Part shown: positions 34,258 to 45,597 of the stretch, piece by piece | Numbering within the stretch: position 1 is the first letter of the stretch | Layout of the letters: each line of letters begins with the position of its first letter | Origin: Tillus elongatus | Taxonomy: Eukaryota > Arthropoda > Insecta > Coleoptera > Cleridae | DNA: 64,000 nucleotides | Assembly: GCA_964006375.1 (NCBI GenBank) | Contig: OZ023270.1 | Coordinates: forward strand, 56,980,536-57,044,535 | Direction: 5' to 3' | The notes under the pieces: model-generated | What the model saw: the letters and a program-made list of their open reading frames with translations, nothing else | The model's database searches: none | Told to the model about the DNA's origin: nothing | Position numbers and translations under genes: made by a program

Positions 34258-36362
34258 GCTGTGAAATGCTTTTATGAGGGTTTGTTCCAGTTAAGAGATG
34301 TAAAAAAATCATGTTTCTCTCCTTGGTTTAGTGTCGAGCTTAGAGGTATGATAACTGAGAAGAAGAGGGTACACAGTCAATATAAGAAATATGGTAGAAT
34401 AGATGATTATATTAGGTTTTCTGGTCTCCGAGAAGAATGTAGGAATCTTCGTGATACTTGTTACAGAAATTTTATTGCTTATACTGAGAATAATTTTGAA
34501 AACAATCCGGGTTCTTTCTGGTCTTATATTAACAAGTTGAGGATGGTTTACGATCTTCCTGAGGCTATGTATTATGATGATGTTAGGAGTTATTCTTTGC
34601 ATGATTCGGTGGGTCTTTTTGCTAGTTTTTTCTCATATGTGTATGAGGGTCAAGCTGGGAGTGTCCGTCCCGATCGTCTTTTGCGTGAGTCGGTAAATAT
34701 GACTGTGCCTAGTGTTACTTCTGCTGATATCATTGATCGTATCTGTGGTTTGAAAGATAAATTTACTTACGGTCCAGATGGAATCCCCTCCCATCTGTTA
34801 AAATCTTGTGCCTTCACCTTGGCAATTCCACTGAGGATTCTCTTTAACAGGTCTTTGTTGTCTGGCAAGTTTCCACGTGTTTGGAAACATTCTTATTTGA
34901 TGCCCGTTCATAAGCAGGGGCCAAAGCATTTGGTTACTAATTATAGAGCTGTTTGTATTCAGTCAGAGATACCTAAACTACTTGACTTTTTTGTCTCTAG
35001 ACATATAACTTGGCAATGCAGACATGTTTTCGTCGAACAGCAGCATGGTTTTCTTAAAGAAAGATCTACAACAACCAACCTTCTTCTTTACTAGAATGTA
35101 TTGGTCTCAGCTTTGGAGGATAGGTTACAGGTTAATTCGGTGTATACATATTTCTCCAAAGCCTTTGATAAGGTTAATCACGCCTTATTATTGTCAAAAC
35201 TTGCTTTGTTGGGTTTTAATGCCAATTTGTTGTCTTGGGTGCGCAGCTTCCTTACAGGTAGGTCCCAGAGTGTAAAGATCAGAAACTTTATTTCTGATAG
35301 TATTACTGTTTCTTCAGGAGTTCCTCAGGTTTCACATTGTGGACCAGTCCTTTTTAATCTTTTTATCAAAGATGTTATACATTCACTTAAGCATAGTCAG
35401 ATTATGATGTTTGCTGATGATATCAAAATTTTCAAGATTGTTCGTTCCAGACAGGGCGCTTTACTTTTACAGGAAGACTTAAATCGTTTTGCTCGGTGGT
35501 GTGGTGACAATCTTCTGACTCTGAATGTTGATAAGTGTTTCTGCATTACATTCACTAGAGCTCAGTTTCCCATTGACTTTGTGTACTTCATAGGCTCTAA
35601 CGCTTTACAGAGGAAGGAAATGATTAAAGACTTGGGCATTGTATTGGATAGGGAATTATCTTTTAAGGATCAAATAGAATACATAGTATCTAAAGCATAT
35701 AAAATGTTAGGACTTATTCATAGATCAACTCTGGATTTTTCATGCAATAGCTTGAGAAGGCTGTATTGTGGTCTGGTTCGCTCTTTGTTGGAATGCTCTT
35801 CTGTAGTCTGGAGTCCGAATTACAATATTTATATCAATCAGATTGAGGCCATACAAAATAGATTCTTGAGAATTTGTGGTTACAGAATGGGCTTGCAGAG
35901 AAATGATCTTAACTTTTCTTATTTGCGGAATCGGCTGAACTTGCAGTCACTCAGTGGTAGTAGGATTGTCAGTAATTTTTTATTTTCTGCATAAACTGTT
36001 AGTGAATAAAATTGATACTCCTTCTTTGCTTGAGTTAATCTCTCTAAGGATTCCGGACCGCACGAGAGCATGGGAGGTTTTCGTGGTTTCCTTCCATCGA
36101 ACCAATTATGTTTTTTTCAGTCCAATGTCGAGAGTAGCGAGAGTTGCAAATAAGTATTCGGAGCTCTTGGATATGTTTAATGATTCTGACCGTTCAATTA
36201 GAGGCATTTTGAGAGGTGTTATTGATTGAATTGTCATACTGGTTATGTTTTACTTTTTTGTTATGTTCTCATATTAAGATAGGTTATTTAAGACTAATGT
36301 AGCTTTAGATGTTATTATTATTGTACATGGTTGATCCGTTGAATAAATAAATTAAAAAAAAA
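34258..36362 (+). pseudogene. 5'-truncated LINE, sibling of 51941-55723, with dead RT motifs
   Basis: Nucleotide and protein relatedness to 53569-55720 is high throughout. It begins in the linker (VKKSCFSPWFSVELRGM), continues through the RT fingers, hits a TAG at 35092-35094 (where the sibling has CAG), then the palm, thumb and C-terminus, with a frameshift near 35980. Motif A reads YTYFSKAFD, so the catalytic Asp is Tyr, and motif B reads SGVPQVS instead of PQGS; FADDIKIF is kept. It ends in ttgaataaataaatt and an A tail at 36354-36362. No endonuclease or ORF1 is present. The truncation is typical of incomplete LINE reverse transcription. Confidence 0.9.
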
Positions 36363-37419
36363 CGTTCGAGCGGCAGAACGTGTATTCAACAAACCATCCA
36401 ATTTACCTTGAAACTAATATTTAAGTTTACGACCTTCAAGGGAGGCCTTGCCAAAATTTATTTGGAACACTAAAACCGAGCATCTGGGATCAAACTCCCA
36501 AAATTTTACTATATATTCAGTTCTAGTGTATATCGAGTGACAACCACATCACAATCATTTTAAAAGGACTGTTAAAGTAACTCTAGTTTAGGGAGTCTTA
36601 TGCTAAGAATGAAACCCAGCATCTAGTTTTTAAAATTACTTTAATACAAAAAATTAAATTTATACAGAACATTTTAACAGCACAATAAATTTTAAATACG
36701 TCCTTTAATCTCAAAGGTTTACGTATGACTAAAATTGAACAAAAACAAAAAAACTCTCAATAATTTTTTATAAATCTCTTAATTCCAAAGGTTCCGTCTG
36801 ATTAAAATTATACTAAAAACTCTTAATTCCAATAATATAAATCCTAAAGTTATTTAACAGAATTATGTGATAGATTTTCCCCAATCTTAGAAAGGCCTAA
36901 ATGTGACGCGAAATTGATACCGGTGAAAATTAAATTGGTTACGCCCCTGGTATAATTTCCTATAAATTTAATAATAGACTCTTTCTCAGCTTCATTTTAG
37001 CTGTCGATTTTATCTAATAGTCCCTTAGGTTCCTAAGGGAAAATCTTTATGGCTCCAAGCCCTATCTTATCCTTGGTATACTTTTACAATTCCCCATCTA
37101 CTAAAATCCCTTAACACCACATCTACAATTGTAATATGATTCCAATTCACTCCAATTATATTCTAGCCCCTACGGCTCAATCATCCATACTATTTCTATC
37201 TTACAGCCTATGGCCCAAAATATATCTATACAAATTATTTCAGTACCCGAGACAGCTAGCTTCTCAAATAAAATACAATTTAAGCAATAGTTTAAACCTG
37301 GAACGGACTCACCAAAACCAGCGCCTCGATCGGCCGTTCAATCCACGCGCGTCCGCGATAAATCGCCCTTCTTTTAAAACACTCCTAATTCACTCTCTGA
37401 AATTTCACTTCCCTTCTAA
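36363..37419. other. Unassigned A+T-rich stretch
   Basis: No gene recognised. A short inverted repeat (tcccttagg / cctaaggga) lies at 37021-37041. On the minus strand a GC-rich run at about 37315-37345 ends in a good donor, tttg|gtgagtcc, of unknown meaning. Confidence 0.3.
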
Positions 37420-38420
37420 ATTTATTTAACAGAAACCCTTGACAATTATCGCCGCGGCGGCACTGCCTAGCCGGAGGCCGGCTGTCTGACCACTAACTTT
37501 TTAGACACGTTGTAACGAGGCCTGACTTGCGGGGTAAATTATGCGGTGGAACAGGTTAACGGACTTACGGGAACGGTCCCGGGCGCCAGATCTTAAAAGG
37601 GTTTACTCCCTACGAGGGTGTCTGCGACCTCGTCACAAGACTTTGGCCACGGTTGTGACCAGAGTGCCTGGACAGCTCTGTGGAGAGGGTCCGGTAGCCT
37701 TTGCTGTAACAGGCTGTGTAGTTACCTCCAGGGTGGCGAGCTTTAATCGCTACCCCGACAATTCCCTGACCTTCCGAAAGTTTGTAAGGGTGTAGCAGAT
37801 TTATTTACGGTTATGAAATAGATTGAATGTAGTTTCCACACTATTTATTACATTATAAGACGTTGCAGTACACTGGTATGCTCACAATATGAGATGTACT
37901 TATCATGCTAATTTACTCTAAGACAAGTTATGTTACTGGTGACGGACCAACGAAATTACTTATTCCCCACGGAAAGAAAATGCGGGAGTCATGCGGACGG
38001 AAACTCCGAGTGCTGTGGTTTACAACCCGTGGATGCAGCCGTTAAGTGGGTCAATTGGAGACACGCTCCTTGAATAGCTAAAATGGCGCCTATCCGTCGA
38101 AATCGGTACCACGAGATTCAACGCTTCGACGTCAGGGCGTCGATAAGGAACGGGAGGGTTATAGGGGAACACCCTGTAAAAGGATATTGTCATATACCAA
38201 CTCGGCCTTGGCCTGCTTGTGTACTACAGCGTCCAGACCAGAGTCGAATTGGAACAGTCGTAGGTAACACCCTTGGAAGGTGTGTTAGCTACAGCATCAC
38301 CTTCCAGAAGTATTACGACACCCCAACAATAATGCAATAATGGGATAGGGCTATGAAGAGGAACTACGCTAGATCTCGCGATCTCGACGTCGGCGGGCAG
38401 GCGCATGGGAACTGAGAAAA
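37420..38420. other. GC-rich island of unknown identity
   Basis: About 1 kb that is visibly richer in G+C and CpG than its surroundings. It contains two short plus-strand frames starting with ATG (37541-37795 and 38083-38340, 84 and 85 residues) that show no domain I recognise. It could be the leader or LTR of an LTR element, a promoter-proximal host region, or DNA from another source. There are no repeats in common with the rest of the window. Confidence 0.3.
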
Positions 38421-39106
38421 ATATCCGAAAATTCGCTACAATTAAATGAAATAAGACAAACCTAAAATATTCTTACCTAGACGGCGTTCAGTAGGGTTAT
38501 TAAGCTACGGAATTGCCTCTCACAACCACGGGGCGGACGGTACGGTGTCCTAATGTTTTACTGCAATTTCTATGAACTGACTATTTATTGAATCTAACTT
38601 CCGGCTATATATATTCCAACGCGCTACGGCAAACTATCTACTTCAGTAGTTAAATTCTCTCTCCCGTCCCCGGCTGAAACATCTTAATCGGTGGAAGATA
38701 CCTTATCCTTATCTTCTGCAGATATGTTTTTGCTCCGCCGCGATAATTCGAAAATGCGTACTTCTAAGGTGTTTTAATTACACATAATTAGATACACTCA
38801 ATTCCCGCATGTTTTGGAGCCTACATATTTTATGCATTTTATCATGGAATTATTTACGATCGTTTTATTACTTGTGGCGATTTTTCATAAACTTTTCTGA
38901 GATCAAATCCAGTAATTTTCTTGCATCTTATCTGAACATTTAAGTATAGAGAAATATCATAAAACTAGATACTTAAACGGTAAGCACCTTGCTTACAGTG
39001 GATTTATCAGTTTTTGTGTGACTGCTCATTTTTAAATGCAACACCGATATAATTTTCTGAGAAACGTGCATTCTTCATACATGGAACACGATTTTTATTA
39101 GGTTAG
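38421..39106. other. Unassigned spacer
   Basis: Nothing assigned. A tatatata run near 38610 with upstream pyrimidine-rich DNA could be a promoter, but no coding sequence follows. Confidence 0.3.
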
Positions 39107-39114
39107 GTAAATAG
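39107..39114. other. Left 8-bp target duplication of the hAT-like element
   Basis: gtaaatag, identical to 41826-41833. Confidence 0.9.
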
Positions 39115-39570
39115 TAGTGATGGGAGGATCGAATCCGAGGATCGGAAAGGATTCGATCCTCAAAAGTATCCATTGTTCTCGAGACCCACAAAAAGGATCG
39201 AATCTTCACATGAATCCTAGATGCTCAAACCGAATGATTCAAATGATTCATTTCCTGTACCCGGACTCGAATGAAAGACCGAAACGTGTCATACGGCACT
39301 GCACATCCATGCCTCTCGGAATCTCTCACTCTCACTGCTTTACTGGCAAACGGTGAGGAGCAGGAGGGAAAATGATCGGCGCAGGTAGCCAGATGAAAGA
39401 AAGAAAAATAACGAGAATTTGTGTGTGTAAGAATGAGAACAATGAAAAGGATTCGAATCAGACATATGAATCCCCAGTGGCCCACTACCCGGATTCGGAA
39501 CAAAGTTTGAGACTTTGAAACTCGTCATTTAGCATTTACTATTTACCATTCCTATATCTATATCATTCGC

Positions 39571-39601
39571 CAGTAAGTCAGTAGACTCTACTGACTTACT
39601 G
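39571..39601. repeat. Perfect short hairpin
   Basis: cagtaagtcagtag and its exact complement with a 3-base loop, inside the hAT-like element. Confidence 0.85.
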
Positions 39602-40210
39602 ACCTACTAAAATTTAATTTTAAATTTTTATGGCACCATAGCACATTATCATTGGTTCAGACGACCAATCACAGGCAGTGATTCGGTGATGTTGTTTTGT
39701 TGTCATGGCAGCCAAATATATGGAAGATGTGATTGGTTTTGCTCTACTTTAAATATTTAATATTTGAAGAGGCTTTCTCTTTCGAAAATCGGCTAACATA
39801 AAAGGGCAACGCCTATTTTGCACACGGTGGCCTTGAAAGTGGTAAGTCTAGTAACTTGAACTTGTAATAAAGTTTAATATAAGGAGTCTAAAGAGAAGCT
39901 CTAGAAGATTTAAGATTTCTCATCTAATGAATAATGGTAACAATATTGTTACTTGAGACTTATTTCAAGATCAGATATTAAAAATATTAATATATTTAGT
40001 TCAAAACTATACGACACGTTGTAAAAGTTGCAGTTTTATCTATAATAGTCCTCTGGGTAATTCCAAAACAATGGTTTTCACTTTACTGCACCTATGAGAA
40101 ATTATATTTATAATGTGCATTTGTAGTTTATATATTTATATCATGAGGTACATTCATTGTGACTCACATCTCCTATGTAGTTTAATGTACTGCTTATGCT
40201 TGTTTAACTT

Positions 40211-41262
40211 ATAATATTCATTATATACACAAATGATCTTCCAGAGAACGTTTCGTCTGATGCAGTTTCTCTCTATGCAGACGATACCTCATTTGTTAAC
40301 ATTGGCAGAAATGAAGCTGAACTTAATGAGAGAAGAAATATCACAATGTCGGAAGCAGGAGAATGGTTTAGAAATAATAAACTGAAACTCAATGTAAACA
40401 AAACAAAAGTCTTGAATATCAGCTCCCACCAAACGCAACCAAGACAAAAACAATCTCTGAAATTTCTTGGTGTATATATACAATCAGATTTTCGCTGGTC
40501 AATGCACATTGAAAAGCTCCAGGGCACATTGGCGTCGTGTCTGTATCTGTTGAGTCGTCTGATGAACATCAGTAATTACCAGACAGTGTTGACAGTTTAT
40601 CATGCATGTTTCCAAAGTATGGCTACCTATGGTATCCTAATATGGGGGAGTAGCCCTGGAGTGTCTGAAATATTTCTGCAACAGAAAGCTGCAGTAAGAA
40701 TAATCTGTTCTGTAGACAGCCGTACAAGTTGTAGAACCTTATTCACGAAGACAGGCATACTTACCATCTTTTCAGCATATATTTTGGAAAGTGTCTTATA
40801 TACTTACCAACATCAAGAGGACTACAACCAAAACGATGATTACCACGAATATGGTACCCGAGGCAGACAGAACATATCCATTCCTTATCATAGAATAAAA
40901 AGAGCTGAAACCGGGGTGAATTGCTGGGGTGTCAAGTTCTTCAATAAAATCCCCCAGAATATAAGATCAAAACATAAGCGAGAATTTAGGAGAAATGTGA
41001 AAAACACTCTTAAGAAGTAGGCATTTTATTCTTTAAGTGAATACCTCAATATGGACATTGAGTGGATAGAGTAGAGCCACTAGAGACAACATAAGATGCC
41101 ATTTTTTTTATGTGTGTAATTTGTTTCTTTTGTCTTTTGTATTTTTGTTTGTTTTTGATGTTTGTTTCACAATTTTAGTTCTATAATCTTATATTTGGTA
41201 TTTGTTTGACAGGGCTGTGTAATTTTTGCCAGAATAAATATTATTATTATTATTATTATTAT
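40211..41262 (+). pseudogene. 5'-truncated LINE RT fragment with (ATT)n tail
   Basis: The frame is open from IFIIYTNDLPENV (40214) through LYADDTSFVNI, the RT catalytic motif, to the stop at 41018-41020. It covers LKLNVNKTKVLN, LKFLGVYIQSDFRWSMHI, TVYHACFQSMATYGILIWG and the C-terminal YHRIKRAETGVNCWGVKFFN. This is the C-terminal part of palm plus thumb of an RTE/CR1-like LINE. The 3' UTR runs to an aataaatatt followed by (ATT)n at 41241-41262, the usual terminal microsatellite of this type. The surviving frame has no stop, so insertion into the hAT-like element may be relatively recent. Target duplications cannot be separated from the microsatellite. Confidence 0.8.
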
Positions 41263-41436
41263 AATGTTATTTCGTAGTATCATTTCCAAACAATTACCTA
41301 TATATTATTATAATTATAAGTGATATCAAATAGTAATTAAAACAGTTAAAAATTTTATGAATATCTTTATATAACATGTTTTCTAAAGCTTTTTTGATGT
41401 CTCAGGTAATTTACATAAAAAAGATCTGATAATTTA

Positions 41437-41483
41437 TGAAAAGTCGCGGTCTCCTAAAAAAAACGATTTTTTTCTATGAAAAT
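41437..41483 (+). repeat. Short repeat shared with 31281-31330
   Basis: See 31281-31330; here it runs directly into tatgaaaattcgctaataat, the motif found at the ends of the 530-bp repeat family. Confidence 0.4.
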
Positions 41484-41825
41484 TCGCTAATAATTAAACA
41501 TAAAGTGTTAACTTTACGTACACTAATTAGTTATGACGGCGGGTTTCAGTATCGAATACACGAGTATTCAGTTTTCATTCTATCCATTCCCATTCTAAAT
41601 AGAAATATAAATAGATTCGTAAAGATCAGACGACGCACGTGAAATTATAAAATTAACAGTAAAATATTCACTACACTACCCACTACTCATACTCTCATAC
41701 TTACAAAGGATTCAATCTATAGGTCTCGGATTCAGTACCCACTACCCACAAAAGGATTCGATCTTTAAAAGGATTCGAGACCCAAGGATTCGATCCTCAA
41801 AAGGATTCGATCTTTCCCATCACTA

Positions 41826-41833
41826 GTAAATAG
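41826..41833. other. Right 8-bp target duplication of the hAT-like element
   Basis: gtaaatag, matching 39107-39114. Confidence 0.9.
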
Positions 41834-42831
41834 GAGAAAAATAAACTACACAACATATACATTGATACATTTATTGTACTTATGCTTATTATTATAATAT
41901 ATTTACCTTTTTTATTTTTACAAATGTAATGGTCCACAATGCTACTATCACAGATGAAAAAATCATACTTAATAAAAAAAGTTACGAATTTATTCCACAG
42001 TCTATTTATACAATGTGTTTGCTTGCAAAGATTTACAAAATTATATTGCATATAGTTACTTATAAACAGATAGTCTTTAATTTTTAAAGGTATTTACAGT
42101 GCCATGAACTTGAAAAGCAAGCACATAGTATAAGAATAAATTGGTAACCAAAAACTAATATAAAGTAGCTATCATATATATATAACAATTCCTTTTATAC
42201 ATTTAGATAAAAATAAGTGATGATCACTTACATAATACAAATGTTGTACTTTTTCTTTAGAAAAATTGTAACATAGAAAACAAAATTGTCCATTCAGGAT
42301 TACTTCAGAACAAGTTGGCAATGATTACGAACAAAAACCATCTGTTGTAGAATTAGCTTTTCATTTACACCGATTTAAGAGACTGCTTTTGAAAGTGTCC
42401 GTAAAACACTTTTCAATACACTTTATATAAATAAAATTCAGATCCAAATTGTGATTTTTAGCATTCTGAATAAATCATGAATAAACAAGAATTGTTTTTG
42501 TTAGGTTTTGGCAATTATGATATTTATACATATACATTATAATACATTATATACAATATTTTACAGAATGTCAAAAACTAGAACATCTTTATTCAATAAC
42601 ACTTTTCATCAATTACACTACATAAAATATTTGAAACAATTAAAAAACATAGGATATTACCTAGTTATTATTTTTGGAAGTCACTACATTGAAGGATGAT
42701 GATACATCGGGATCATGTTTGTTTTTCATCACAAAGATATTCTAAAATGGCAACCTTCATTAGTATCTATTCGAATTATTATTTTTTAATACTATTTATA
42801 GTTTATTATTAGGTAATAGGTTAAATATATA
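41834..42831. other. Unassigned A+T-rich stretch
   Basis: About 1 kb without credible genes or recognised repeats, ending in the TA target of the next element. Confidence 0.35.
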
Positions 42832-43142
42832 GGGTGGCGCATTGAAAACGAAACAGACCGATTTGCGCCCAGAGATTTTTTTTTTTAAAGAAACGCTGAA
42901 ACAGGTCAATTTTAATATTGAGAGGGAGATGTTTTGACATAAAACTCAACTTTGTTACAACAACCCCTTAAGTGTGGTGATAACAACCTTTATATTTGAA
43001 ATGGGGAACATGGGTCGAGTGTTACATCATTTGAAAGCTCTTTCTTTTCTGAATTCAGCACACTGATTTTTTTGGAAGTTTTATCAACTCGTTTAAAAAT
43101 TATTCACAGTTGAAGATGCAAAAACGCAATTCACTCATTCCG

Positions 43143-43213
43143 ATAAGAAATTTGCTGATAGTCAATGTTTTGTTGTTTGTAAACAAAAAATTGACTATCA
43201 GAACATTTCTTAT
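43143..43213. repeat. Imperfect hairpin inside the left TIR
   Basis: ataagaaatttgctgatag (43143 onward) pairs with 43190-43213, 21 of 24 positions, around a T/G- and A-rich loop. Confidence 0.7.
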
Positions 43214-43265
43214 TGGAACGAGAGAAATGCGGTTTATTATTTCAGTTTATCGGTCGGTTTGATAC

Positions 43266-44370
43266 TTGATAGTAGTACCGAAAATTAATTTCACAACGGT
43301 GTATTCTGTAGAAGAAAGAGTTGAAATAATTACTCTTTTTTTCAAAAACGATGACTGTGTCAACCGTATCACAAATTTGTTTAATGAAATACATCCGAAC
43401 AGACATGTTAACAGAAAATACATTTTGGAGCTAGTTGCAAAGTTTCGACAAAGTGGTTCAGTAGCCAACAAAAAACGGGATCCTGAACGTGAATTTCCGG
43501 TTAGAAATGAGACTACTGAGATTGAAGTTTTAGGACAAATTGCTGCTGACCCAACTTTGCGCACGAGAAAATTGGCCACTGTTTCAAACATCAAAAGAAG
43601 AACTATTCAGCGAATATTGAAGCATAATAAATTTCACCCGTATAAAATTCATCTTGTACAACAACTGAATGAAGATGATTTTGATCGGCGGCTGGAGTTT
43701 TGTGAAGTTATAACTGCACGAATTGCTGATAACGGGAACTTTCTATTCAATATCTGTTTTTCAGACGAGTGTATGTTTTTATTAAACTCTAAAGTCAATC
43801 GTCATAATTGTCGTTATTGGGCAGATAATAATCCAAGAATTTTTCACTAAGTCCACACTCAAACTCCACAGAAATTGAATGCCTGGACTGACATTTTTGG
43901 AGTCCGTTTAATGGGACCAATTTTTCTTGATGGCAATTTGAGTGGCGTAACGTATTTGGAGGTACTAAAAGATATTGTTTACCCTCTACTAATTGACATT
44001 GTTGAAAATGATGATCGCTATCAAGAAAATCATTTAGTGTTTCAACATGGAGCTCCTCCGCATTTTTCACAAAGTGTTAGGGAGTTTTTGAACAGAGAGT
44101 TTCCAGGACAATAGATTGGACATAGATGTGCTATTGAGTGGCCCCCTAGATCACCGGATTTAACTCCTTTAGACTTCTTTCTATGGGGCCATTTAAAGAG
44201 TAGAATTTACGTAACAGAACCGGAGTCTCTGGAAAAATTATGACGACGCATTGTTGAAGAATGCCATCTAATAACTCCACAAATGCTCCAGAATGTCAGA
44301 GCTCATTTTGAACAAAATTTGTACTTTTGTATGGAAGCTGGTGGTCAACAATTTGAACACTTACTTAACT
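43266..44370 (+). pseudogene. DUF4817/DDE transposase with three stops and a mutated triad
   Basis: About 365 codons in one frame. The N-terminal helix-turn-helix reads VYSVEERVEIITLFF and LFNEIHPNRHVNRKYILELV (DUF4817 type). A second HTH follows (TRKLATVSNIKRRTIQRILK). The catalytic core has CFSDECMFLLN with the first Asp, FQHGAPPHF where the family has QDGAPPH (Asp replaced by His), and SPDLTPLDFFLWGHLKS with the third acidic residue. In-frame stops occur at 43848, 44112 and 44241. No ATG is seen at the expected start; the frame is open upstream from about 43266. Length and order match an intact family member, so decay is by point mutation only. Confidence 0.85.
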
Positions 44371-44727
44371 GAATAAACATTTTTCAAACGTTTGGTTTTG
44401 TTTTTTAGTTTTTTTTAACGAAAAATTGACTAATTAGTGCATTTCTTATCACAATAAATGAAATACGTTCTTGCAACTCCAACTGTGAATAATTTTTAAA
44501 GAGTTGATAAAACTTCCAAAAAAATTAGTGTGCTGAGTTCAGAAAACAAAGAGCTTTCAAATGATGTATCACTCGACCCATGTTCCCTATTTAAAATATA
44601 AGGGTTGTTATCACCACCCTTAAGGGGTTGATGTGACAAAGTTGTGTTTTATGCCAAAACATGTCCCCCCCAATATTAAAATTGACGCTGAAAAAATGAA
44701 ACAAAGATACTGTTTACATGCGCCATA

Positions 44728-45208
44728 TACAAATACCAAATATTTTGCAACTTTCAACATGACCATAAAGGTTAAAATAGAATAAACACATTCACAGCAC
44801 AGCTGCACCCAGCCAATACCTAAAAGACATTTTGCATTTTATGCATTCAAGGCAGAACATTCCAAGTGAGGTACATATTATGAGACATGTTTGAGATAGA
44901 AGAAGAAGACGCTATTTATATCGGCGCATGATGTGGCATACGCTGCGTTTATTGGCGGATTTAATTGATATTGGTACCAAAGGGAAGCCGTATTCATATA
45001 ATATACATGAAATAAAAATAAAAATGCATCTGCTAGTGATGAAATTTTACACATATATAATTTCCAAGTCTTCTGAATGATTTCCATGACATTTGAGTAA
45101 AATCGCCAATTTCCCTGACATATCCCTGACATTTTAGGGGGTATTTCGCATTCCCTGATTTTTTCAGGGTTTTCAGGTTGCTGGGTACCCTGTTATCGTG
45201 GAAAAAAA
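44728..45208. other. Unassigned spacer
   Basis: No gene. Around 45080-45190 is a string of similar short words (ccctgacat, ccctgatttttt, ttcagggtt) that reads like a degraded internal repeat. Confidence 0.3.
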
Positions 45209-45409
45209 GTTGTTAAAAAGGTAAATTGTGCTAACTGTGGTGCAGTATTCCATAACAAATGTTCTTTGCGAAAAAAATGTTGTGACAGTCAGAAAATTAA
45301 AGGTTTGGAAGAAGACATAGGTAGCAGTGATGAAGTCACCAAAGGTATCCTTATAGAATCACTTAAGCCTGAAAATAAGCTTCTAATGTGTATTAAAAAA
45401 AAAGATTAA
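45209..45409 (+). pseudogene. Zinc-finger fragment, possibly a LINE ORF1 N-terminus
   Basis: An open frame without ATG reads VVKKVNCANCGAVFHNKCSL, then RKKCCDSQKI, an acidic stretch and a stop at 45407. The Cys-x2-Cys-x4-His-x2-Cys spacing resembles the PHD-like finger at the start of many CR1/L2-type ORF1 proteins. Nothing downstream continues it. It could also be a stray zinc knuckle. Confidence 0.35.
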
Positions 45410-45597
45410 ATTTTGCTGCCACTTGTCAACAGTGTTTCTACTTCGGGCTTGTTCGTAGAGGTTCGGTTATCTCTCCTCGCATGTGAGAAAGAGAGGCAAC
45501 AAGGGGTGTTGAGTAATTTGGGTTCAGCAAGGCATTCGCGGTTTTGTTTTGTTATGAAAGAGGTCAATCGGACAAGCTGGGTGTTCTATATTGAGTT

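Larger units (their letters stand above)
39115..41825. mobile_element. hAT-like element carrying a LINE insert
   Basis: The ends tagtgatggga and tcccatcacta are perfect 11-bp inverted repeats flanked by the 8-bp duplication gtaaatag, which fits the hAT superfamily. Both subterminal regions carry many copies of ggattcgatc or its complement (39128-39205 and about 39448 on the left; 41706-41815 on the right), as expected for transposase-binding sites. No transposase frame is present. About 1.05 kb of the 2.7 kb is a LINE fragment (40211-41262), so the original element was about 1.65 kb and non-autonomous. Confidence 0.88.
42832..44727 (+). mobile_element. Tc1/mariner-IS630-type transposon with ~300-bp TIRs
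   Basis: Inverted repeats of roughly 300 bp (about 42832-43140 and 44430-44727) share long blocks such as aaaattattcacagttg, ttttatcaactc and gggaacatgggtcgagtg. The outer tips (gggtggcgcat and atgcgccat) adjoin TA on both sides. Between them is one transposase gene in the plus direction. The right tip is uncertain by a few bases. Confidence 0.85.

Noticed and set aside
36721..37435. Small plus-strand frame 37136-37429 as a gene
   Set aside because: A+T-rich, no domain, no splice support and no homologue known to me.
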